The notes beneath the pieces are model-generated. The model had not been told where the DNA came from, ran no database searches, and saw only the letters and a program-made list of their open reading frames with translations. This document shows positions 57,001-64,000 of a stretch of 64,000 nt of DNA, piece by piece. This DNA comes from Rhabditoides inermis. Lineage: Eukaryota; Nematoda; Chromadorea; Rhabditida; Rhabditidae. The stretch covers positions 185,001-249,000 of the forward strand of contig CAWZYM010000312.1 in the NCBI GenBank assembly GCA_963966185.1, written 5' to 3'. The stretch's first letter is position 1; the number at the start of each line of letters is the position of its first letter. Position numbers and translations under genes: made by a program.

Positions 57001-60000
57001 TCTAATGGTCCGGGAATGATTGTCGATCAAGTATCGTCTTCCCGCCACTAATCTCGTCAGCCTACCTGTCTTTCCCCGGCGTTAGCCTATGTATCTAGCA
57101 TCTTATGCACTACTGTATGCTTCTTATCATCAAGATTGTGTTGTCATATTCAGATATAACGATTCCGGATAAACGATTGATTGATTGATTTATTGATGTT
57201 TGGTAGAGCCACGTACTCGGATTCGAACCAAATTGATAGGAAACCTTGACCGTATTTATCAAATTCTAGTATATATACTATAATTTGATAAATACGATCA
57301 AGGTTTCCTATCAATTTGGTTCGAATCCGAGGACGTGGCTCTAATGACACTCCTCGTTAGATTTAATCAAACTTTGAGCCGTTAATTTTTGAAATCTTCA
57401 CGTTAATGCTTTTATTATTTTGCATGATTGTTGTTTGTTTTCTGGATTTTGTTGTTGTAATTGTTTCCCCCATAAATTTGACTACATTATACATTACGTG
57501 TTAGGTTTTCATGTATGTATAGTGGGTCCCCCGTTTTCGCGGTTCGCCGAAACGAAAAATGGAATACGAGATGTGACAGTCCCGACTGATAAATTGAGAT
57601 ACCAGACGCGTTTCGCTAGTTCATTTTTCACTTTCTAGACCGGTTAGCGGTGTGAACGAGATGAAATTGCATACGTAATGTAGGGAAATGAACTGTGCCA
57701 CCAGCACAGCAACTACCGTAACTGCGTCATATTTCGAAAAAGAGATCTAAATGTGATTGAATTGCGATAGATTGTTCCAAATTTGAGTACCATAAGCCTC
57801 AGGCAAAAACGAGTACGTGGCGTCTTCGTAGTTTAGATTTATTCGCATTGAAGTCGTGATCGATATCTGGTCGATAAACGGAAATAACTCCTTAGCAGAT
57901 GAATATTTTTCTACAATTTTTGGATGGTAGCTTCTTAAACCCGTTTACTGGACCTCTACGTACGAAAAGTCTGGTATTCATTATAATTAGCAAAATATGA
58001 ACTTGGGTAAAATTGAAATCCATATTAAACCGTTTTCTAGTGAAAAAAATCAACATGTATAATCATAGATTCTTCCTCCCATTAGAGTACTCTGATTCTG
58101 TTTCTGTATCAAAGTTGAGCTACCAACTCGCAGTTATCCCCCATTTTGTACACAAATTTGGAAATAACTCGGTTCGTATTGAATAAAATTGCACAAAAAT
58201 TCTTGAGTGCATACTTGATAGGCATACAAACAAACCTACGTAGCAAAATTTGAAGATTTTTCATTCATGGTCAAGATATTCGACAAAACCGGCAACCGCC
58301 CCTTGGAATAGAGATCATTTCCATAATCGACCGATTGTCTGGTTTGTGTCTGCGTCATTTCTCGTAATTAGCGGACCGCGAAAACGGGGGACCCACTATA
58401 TTTGTAATATAAGCAGGAAACAACGAATGTGCAAGAAGTTCATTTATCGCTGAGATGGGATCGTCAAGTTAATGCTGTCGAGGTTAGACGGGAGACGGGT
58501 GGGGTCGTTTACGCACGGTATCCGGACTCGGTGGCGGGAGCAGCCGGGGCGCAAGCGGGGGCCTGCTCGACGGGGGCAGCGGGCTGCTCAGCGGGAGCGG
58601 CCTCGGTGGCGGCCTCAACGGGGGCAGCGGCGGGGGTCACAGCCTCGTCTCCGTAGGCGTTGCGCTTGGCGCGGTATCCGGACTCGGTGGCGGGAGCAGC
58701 CGGGGCGCAAGCGGGGGCCTGCTCGACGGGGGCAGCGGGCTGCTCAGCGGGAGCGGCCTCGGTGGCGGCCTCAACGGGGGCAGCGGCGGGGGTCACAGCC
58801 TCGTCTCCGTAGGCGTTGCGCTTGGCGCGGTATCCGGACTCGGTGGCGGGAGCAGCCGGGGCGCAAGCGGGGGCCTGCTCGACGGGGGCAGCGGGCTGCT
58901 CAGCGGGAGCGGCCTCGGTGGCGGCCTCAACGGGGGCAGCGGCGGGGGTCACAGCCTCGTCTCCGTAAGCGTTGCGCTTGGCGCGGTATCCGGACTCGGT
59001 GGCGGGAGCAGCCGGGGCGCAAGCGGGGGCCTGCTCAACAGGGGCAGCGGGCTGCTCAGCGGGAGCGGCCTCGGTAGCGGCCTCAACGGGGGCAGCGGCG
59101 GGGGTCACAGCCTCGTCTCCGTAAGCGTTGCGCTTGGCGCGGTATCCGGACTCGGTGGCGGGAGCATCCGGGGCGCAAGCGGGGGCCTGCTCGACGGGGG
59201 CAGCGGGCTGCTCAGCGGGAGCGGCCTCGGTGGCGGCCTCAACGGGGGCAGCGGCGGGGGTCACAGCCTCGTCTCCGTAGGCGTTGCGCTTGGCGCGGTA
59301 TCCGGACTCGGTGGCGGGAGCAGCCGGGGCGCAAGCGGGGGCCTGCTCGACGGGGGCAGCGGGCTGCTCAGCGGGAGCGGCCTCGGTGGCGGCCTCAACG
59401 GGGGCAGCGGCGGGGGTCACAGCCTCGTCTCCGTAGGCGTTGCGCTTGGCGCGGTATCCGGACTCGGTGGCGGGAGCAGCCGGGGCGCAAGCAGGGGCCT
59501 GCTCGACGGGGGCAGCGGGCTGCTCAGCGGGAGCGGCCTCGGTGGCGGCCTCAACGGGGGCAGCGGCGGGGGTCACAGCCTCGTCTCCGTAGGCGTTGCG
59601 CTTGGCGCGGTATCCGGACTCGGTGGCGGGAGCAGCCGGGGCGCAAGCGGGGGCCTGCTCGACGGGGGCAGCGGGCTGCTCAGCGGGAGCGGCCTCGGTG
59701 GCGGCCTCAACGGGGGCAGCGGCGGGGGTCACAGCCTCGTCTCCGTAGGCGTTGCGCTTGGCGCGGTATCCGGACTCGGTGGCGGGAGCAGCCGGGGCGC
59801 AAGCGGGGGCCTGCTCGACGGGGGCAGCGGGCTGCTCAGCGGGAGCGGCTTCGGTGGCGGCCTCAACGGGGGCAGCGGCGGGGGTCACAGCCTCGTCTCC
59901 GTAGGCGTTGCGCTTGGCGCGGTATCCAGAGGGAGCAGCGGGGGCAGCCGGAGCGCAGGCAGCGGCGGGCTGCTCAACAACGGGAGCAGGGAGCTCAACG

Positions 60001-63000
60001 GGGGCAGGGGCGGGTGCGGCGGGAGCAGCGACGGCAGCGGGGGTGACGGCCTCATCTCCGTAAGCGTTGCGCTTGACGATCGGGCTGGCTCCAGCTGTAA
60101 TGAAATATGAATAGGAACGCACACATGGTTTAATTGAATGTGAAACTCACCGGAGGCAGCGAGGGCGAGAACGGCGTAAGTGAACTTCATTGCTGTAAGC
60201 TGTGTGAAATGATATCGTTTCTGCTTGTCCGATGGCTTATATACCCAACTTTTCAGTATCTTCTTTTTGTGTCAACTGACCTTTCCACCGCTTGCTGTAA
60301 ACAGTTTTGCGAAGACAGACAGATTTTTATGACGCCGTTTCTCTGTTCACTCTCTCCGGGTCGGTATCTCAAGCAGGTCATTGAGCTACCAATGATCGAT
60401 TAGTTTCGTCGAAACTAATACATTCTCTCGCTCTTTTTTTTTTTTTTTGTTTAGCCGGTTGAATCCGGGGTCCTCCTAGTCGAGAACAAGATAGGGTTCT
60501 TGGATTACGACGACGTCAGCAGAGGTAGTTGGGTTGGGTGGCGTCGGACGTCTTGAATTCCGTTCTTGAGTCCGTAGATGGTGCTGTGACGCCTTCTGGC
60601 TACCATGAAAGTGGATTGCCACACCACAGGGGCGTGGTGAATTTCGCAAGAATGGTTGACTCCGAGGGGGATCGAACCAGCGACCGTGAGATTGAGAGAC
60701 GAACGCTCTATCCACTGAGCCGCGCCCCCGGCACATTGCTGCTTGCTGCAGATTGTTGGAATCGCTCTTGTGGAATACCAAGCGGTATTACGTTCACTGG
60801 GTTCAGACAGGTGTTTTTGGCTGTCATAAAAAGCGCTTCATGACATATGAACTTGGATTAACCTGGCAAGTGGTTTCACATTGCTGCAGATTGTTGGAAT
60901 CTTTTTTAAACATAAATTGGCGGGACCATACACATCGGACAATTGGTAAAAATGATCTCGTAGCGTTCTGTATTACAACGAAAAATCGCAAAGTGTTCTC
61001 GAAAGAACATGCAACGAGATCATTTTCATCAATGTGTAGTCCAGCACAGACAATACATTCTTCATTTTTGTAATCAAGTGTACAAAGCCCTCAACTATAC
61101 TCCTGAACAAAATTACATTTATGTAAACTATTACGTGATAATTTACGTTAAATGCTATAATGTTTACATACATACACATGATTGATTCGCGAACTATATT
61201 TTTGCCATTCAGTTCATAGATAATACTTTACAACCCTCTTTTTTAATTTTGTATTACAATGTATAAAGAAAACATGCTTTTTCGAGCATATGTCTTCAAG
61301 GATTCTTGAAGCAAGTTATTATTATTCTGATCTCAAGTCTAGTAATTTTCGTTCAATGATGTCCTCACAATCTCTTCACTATGCTTAAACCCCTTTTTTA
61401 ATTATTCTCTATTACTTGTTAGATGTCCATGTATGTATTTGTAATATAAGGAGGAAACAACAAATGTGCAAGAAGTTCATTTATCGCTGAGATGGGATCG
61501 TCAAGTTAATGCTGTCGAGGTTAGACGGGAGACGGGTGAGGTCGTTTACGCACGGTATCCGGACTCGGTGGCGGGAGCAGCCGGGGCGCAAGCGGGGGCC
61601 TGCTCGACGGGGGCAGCGGGCTGCTCAGCGGGAGCGGCCTCGGTGGCGGCCTCAACGGGGGCAGCGGCGGGGGTCACAGCCTCGTCTCCGTAGGCGTTGC
61701 GCTTGGCGCGGTATCCGGACTCGGTGGCGGAAGCAGCCGGGGCGCAAGCGGGGGCCTGCTCGACGGGGGCAGCGGGCTGCTCAGCGGGAGCGGCCTCGGT
61801 GGCGGCCTCAACGGGGGCAGCGGCGGGGGTCACAGCCTCGTCTCCGTAAGCGTTGCGCTTGGCGCGGTATCCGGACTCGGTGGCGGGAGCAGCCGGGGCG
61901 CAAGCGGGGGCCTGCTCAACAGGGGCAGCGGGCTGCTCAGCGGGAGCGGCCTCGGTAGCGGCCTCAACGGGGGCAGCGGCGGGGGTCACAGCCTCGTCTC
62001 CGTAAGCGTTGCGCTTGGCGCGGTATCCGGACTCGGTGGCGGGAGCATCCGGGGCGCAAGCGGGGGCCTGCTCGACGGGGGCAGCGGGCTGCTCAGCGGG
62101 AGCGGCCTCGGTGGCGGCCTCAACGGGGGCAGCGGCGGGGGTCACAGCCTCGTCTCCGTAGGCGTTGCGCTTGGCGCGGTATCCGGACTCGGTGGCGGGA
62201 GCAGCCGGGGCGCAAGCGGGGGCCTGCTCGACGGGGGCAGCGGGCTGCTCAGCGGGAGCGGCCTCGGTGGCGGCCTCAACGGGGGCAGCGGCGGGGGTCA
62301 CAGCCTCGTCTCCGTAGGCGTTGCGCTTGGCGCGGTATCCGGACTCGGTGGCGGGAGCAGCCGGGGCGCAAGCAGGGGCCTGCTCGACGGGGGCAGCGGG
62401 CTGCTCAGCGGGAGCGGCCTCGGTGGCGGCCTCAACGGGGGCAGCGGCGGGGGTCACAGCCTCGTCTCCGTAGGCGTTGCGCTTGGCGCGGTATCCGGAC
62501 TCGGTGGCGGGAGCAGCCGGGGCGCAAGCGGGGGCCTGCTCGACGGGGGCAGCGGGCTGCTCAGCGGGAGCGGCCTCGGTGGCGGCCTCAACGGGGGCAG
62601 CGGCGGGGGTCACAGCCTCGTCTCCGTAGGCGTTGCGCTTGGCGCGGTATCCGGACTCGGTGGCGGGAGCAGCCGGGGCGCAAGCGGGGGCCTGCTCGAC
62701 GGGGGCAGCGGGCTGCTCAGCGGGAGCGGCTTCGGTGGCGGCCTCAACGGGGGCAGCGGCGGGGGTCACAGCCTCGTCTCCGTAGGCGTTGCGCTTGGCG
62801 CGGTATCCAGAGGGAGCAGCGGGGGCAGCCGGAGCGCAGGCAGCGGCGGGCTGCTCAACAACGGGAGCAGGGAGCTCAACGGGGGCAGGGGCGGGTGCGG
62901 CGGGAGCAGCGACGGCAGCGGGGGTGACGGCCTCATCTCCGTAAGCGTTGCGCTTGACGATCGGGCTGGCTCCAGCTGTAATGATTTATGAATAGGAACG

Positions 63001-63927
63001 CACACATGGTCAAATTGAATGTGAAACTCACCGGAGGCAGCGAGGGCGAGAACGGCGTAAGTGAACTTCATTGCTGTGAAATGATGCTCTCTCCTCCAAC
63101 AGCCTAACTTATATACCGATCGTTGTGGTCTTTTTGTCCAGTCTGACCCTGTTGTCTGACCTTACCTTCGAAAGCGTTGAAGGGTTTTGTGTGCAGTCTA
63201 CTGTTGTAATAGCTGACTTCTATGATCAGATCACACTTCTTTGTACTAAACTGGGTAACCGAAATGAAAGAGAGAGACGCGCAGCGGAGAGAAACCCCAC
63301 TGCGAGCTATACGATAAAAATCTCTCTCGATTACACCGACCAGATCAGACCATAACTGCGTAATCGGGACACGCGTGAGTATGGTATAGTTATCTAACGG
63401 GTACAGAGCGCACTGGTTTTTGGGGTAGGCACGAAAAATATCTCAAATTTTGCAAATAAAATGTTATTTTTGGTTGATTGTCATTGTCAATGGAAACTAG
63501 CCAGTCACACCGACGGCGGCAATGGTGTCTGATTGCAGATTGATGTGCTGTTGTCGCTGGTTCGCGACTCGCACCGCATCCCTCCCATCCCGAATGCGGA
63601 CAGGACGAGGATCGTCGAGCTGGTGGTGCAGGTATTGAGGTGGGTGGAGGAGGAAAAGGGAGGGGAATGAGCGGATGCTGTTCCAGTTACCTGTTGACTG
63701 GCGATTCTGCTCTGTTCGCGATTGTGTCGAACGACCAGCGCGCAGCGCAGATGTTGAAGGTGTGTCGAGAATCTGAATAAGTTATAATATTGTCGATCAT
63801 TTCTAATCAAAGTCATGTTTGCACTTGCAACTGGTGTATGTTTCTAGCGCCGTCACTCTGCAGTGGATCCGTTGAAGTTCTCCAAGCCACCCGGCTATGA
63901 TGTGGTCAGCGATCTACGGGTGACGAG
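46221..63927 (+). CDS. USP24: USP24-like ubiquitin carboxyl-terminal hydrolase (5' part; continues past window)
   Basis: A large deubiquitinase; the window contains the region N-terminal to the protease. The start at 46221 (or ATG 46227) is followed by an acidic, Ser-rich leader and a UBA domain split over two exons around 46870-47099 (LLISMGFSEAEVPTALRLG and VERAVGYLT), where human USP24 also has an N-terminal UBA. Many helical exons follow: HEILAIVLSGNMDQCSYVDK at about 50050-50404 matches VLSIALEGNIDQAQYCDR of USP24, then DIAFVWSLRKGRLGVSAANF (about 50729-50863), and VFEVLHELLAFENARVRQTA with RRLLDLLPSDDAI before 56150. The exon ending KRAGL (56600) joins the exon at 63539 (IDVLLSLVRDSHRIPP) across a 6.9-kb intron holding other genes. 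Further exons are 63687-63759 and 63848-63927. The Cys-box and His-box lie outside the window. Several introns are only 40-50 bp. Confidence 0.82.
55343..55400 (+). repeat. (GTTGAT)n hexanucleotide repeat
   Basis: About eight tandem GATGTT/GTTGAT units at the start of a USP24-like gene intron, next to the donor after MHKE. Confidence 0.9.
57204..57343. repeat. 140-bp near-perfect palindrome
   Basis: The left arm begins TAGAGCCACG and the right arm ends CGTGGCTCTA; each is about 62 bases with one or two mismatches around a 16-base AT-rich loop (CTAGTATATATACTAT). The arms contain GATTCGAACC and GGTTCGAATC, like a tRNA B box. It follows a GATT tandem run. It is non-coding; it may be a foldback element or a hairpin RNA source. 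Confidence 0.88.
57518..58400. mobile_element. Short pogo/Tigger-like non-autonomous transposon
   Basis: An 883-bp element with TATAGTGGGTCCCCCGTTTT at the left end and its complement at the right end (CGGGGGACCCACTATA). It has no transposase. Compared with the duplicated locus, where the flanks read CATGTATG-TA-TTTGTAATAT around 61432-61448, the insertion duplicated TA. It is the empty-core counterpart of the element at 40023-42432. It lies about 110 bp beyond the stop of precursor gene J1, so it may be in or next to that gene's 3' UTR. Confidence 0.9.
58509..60190 (-). CDS. Secreted Ala/Pro-rich repeat precursor J1
   Basis: Exon 1 (60190-60151) encodes a signal peptide, MKFTYAVLALAAS. After a 56-bp intron, exon 2 (60094-58509) encodes AGASPIVK, one diverged 53-residue unit, nine 52-residue units and a stop after SGYRA (TAA 58509-58511). 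Each unit runs from RNAYGDEAVTPAAAP through AEQPAAPVEQAPACAPAAP to TESGYRAK, so every boundary reads K-R, a proprotein convertase site, and each unit has one cysteine. A TATATAAG box lies 46-53 bp upstream of the ATG (60236-60243). The product could be a polyprotein releasing about ten near-identical peptides, or a structural repeat protein of eggshell or cuticle type; I cannot decide. It is nested antisense in an intron of the USP24-like gene. Confidence 0.88.
58512..59915 (-). repeat. 156-bp coding tandem repeat array, nine units
   Basis: The period is exactly 156 bp (for example GCGGTATCCGGAC at 58671 and 58827). Units differ at only a few sites, such as GCATCC for GCAGCC near 59165 (Ala to Asp) and GTAAGC for GTAGGC. 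Confidence 0.95.
60236..60243 (-). promoter_or_regulatory. TATA box of J1
   Basis: TATATAAG on the minus strand, 46-53 bp before the ATG of J1. The equivalent box of J2 is at 63118-63125 at the same distance. Confidence 0.7.
60433..60733 (-). mobile_element. tRNA-derived SINE with poly(A) tail
   Basis: On the minus strand the head carries GGCTCAGTGGATAGAGCG (A box) and GGTTCGATCCCC (B box), followed by about 210 bp of unique body containing GGACTCAAGAACGGAATTC and ending in an A run (T run at 60433-60448 on the plus strand). The acceptor stem does not pair fully, so it is not a tRNA gene. The family differs from the SINE pair at 18.0-18.5 kb. Confidence 0.85.
60734..61448. other. Spacer between the two precursor genes
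   Basis: AT-rich and non-coding. A direct repeat containing GCAGATTGTTGGAATC occurs at about 60757 and 60890. Near 61428-61448 it contains the un-inserted version of the transposon target found at 57518. Confidence 0.6.
61546..63071 (-). CDS. Secreted Ala/Pro-rich repeat precursor J2
   Basis: Paralogue of J1. Exon 1 (63071-63032) has the same signal peptide, MKFTYAVLALAAS; exon 2 (62975-61546) has one diverged unit plus eight 52-residue units ending SGYRA and TAA (61546-61548). Individual variants occur in the same order as in J1 (a CTCAACAGG unit, then the GCATCC unit giving CAPDAP, then a GCAGGGGCC unit and a CTTCGG unit). J2 therefore looks like a whole-gene duplicate that differs by one unit. 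One unit has Ala to Ser (GGAAGCAGCC near 61728). A TATATAAG box lies at 63118-63125, 47 bp upstream of the ATG. The first 5' UTR bases differ from J1. Nested antisense in the USP24-like intron. Confidence 0.88.
61549..62796 (-). repeat. 156-bp coding tandem repeat array, eight units
   Basis: Same unit and variants as the array at 58512-59915, one unit shorter. Confidence 0.95.
63118..63125 (-). promoter_or_regulatory. TATA box of J2
   Basis: TATATAAG on the minus strand, 47 bp before the J2 ATG, conserved with J1 although sequence further upstream differs. Confidence 0.7.
63126..63538. other. Remaining part of the 6.9-kb USP24-like intron
   Basis: No gene seen between the J2 promoter and the acceptor (TGATTGCAG, ending 63538) of the next USP24-like exon. 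Confidence 0.55.
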
Positions 63928-64000
63928 GTGAGTGTGCGGGCATTGATATCAGCCCTCATAGAAGGGACCAATGTCACTATCCGTAATGCATTATGCCCTA

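Noticed and set aside
58472..59077. Arg/Gly-rich plus-strand frame of about 200 residues over the repeat array, and a shorter one at 61509
   Set aside because: These are antisense shadows of the minus-strand precursor genes, which have signal peptides, TATA boxes and proper stops.
60640..60733. tRNA gene on the minus strand
   Set aside because: A and B boxes are present, but the acceptor stem does not pair and a body plus A tail follows, so it is a SINE head.
58512..62796. CRISPR-like array
   Set aside because: The 156-bp units are coding, contiguous without spacers, and the genome is eukaryotic.

Overview
This window is eukaryotic DNA, most likely from a nematode. The genes are split into many short exons with GT-AG introns of about 40 bp to several kb. 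One gene encodes a Str-type seven-transmembrane chemoreceptor, a family known only from nematodes. Another encodes two kinase domains of the CK1/TTBK type that nematodes have expanded. Several start codons sit within a few bases of a 3' splice-acceptor sequence, as expected for spliced-leader trans-splicing; no spliced-leader gene is visible. Short introns are heavily loaded with (CT)n/(GA)n tracts, which give rise to many meaningless Ser-Leu or Arg-Glu open frames.

Left third. Positions 158-5764 (minus strand) hold four tandem paralogous coiled-coil genes with matching exon structure, 225-383 bp apart, an operon-like arrangement of an unrecognised family. Positions 7.6-13.1 kb (plus) are a tandem duplication of a 2.6-2.8 kb unit, each copy carrying a nearly identical seven-exon gene for a small multi-pass membrane protein. 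Positions 13651-19775 (plus) carry the bifunctional purine-synthesis gene PAICS, whose introns contain a hairpin element, an inverted pair of tRNA-derived SINEs and decayed repeats. A short secreted peptide gene (minus) and a small single-TM gene (plus) follow.

Middle third. Two identical 175-bp sequences resembling U3 snoRNA lie at 21632 and 26240. The second forms the 3' end of an unrecognised 20-plus-exon gene (22278-26318, plus), which has a diverged, inverted paralogue at about 26.7-28.9 kb (minus). Positions 29199-34996 (plus) encode a protein with two complete CK1-like kinase domains joined through a GC-AG intron. The Str-type receptor follows at 35364-37896 (plus). A secreted protein gene (44229-38692, minus) is interrupted in an intron by a 2.4-kb transposon, itself invaded by a 1.5-kb element with long inverted repeats around a spliced two-exon gene. 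Upstream on the same strand is the complex I subunit gene NDUFB3 (45606-44547).

Right third. From 46221 to beyond the window end runs a USP24-like deubiquitinase gene (plus); the window holds its UBA domain and helical-repeat part, not the protease domain. Its 6.9-kb intron (56601-63538) contains two antisense paralogous genes for secreted Ala/Pro-rich precursors made of identical 52-residue units with Lys-Arg sites, a small pogo-like transposon, a tRNA-derived SINE and a 140-bp palindrome. The downstream flank of the second precursor gene preserves the empty target site of the transposon. All exon models were read by eye from splice signals and reading-frame continuity; no alignment or search was run.
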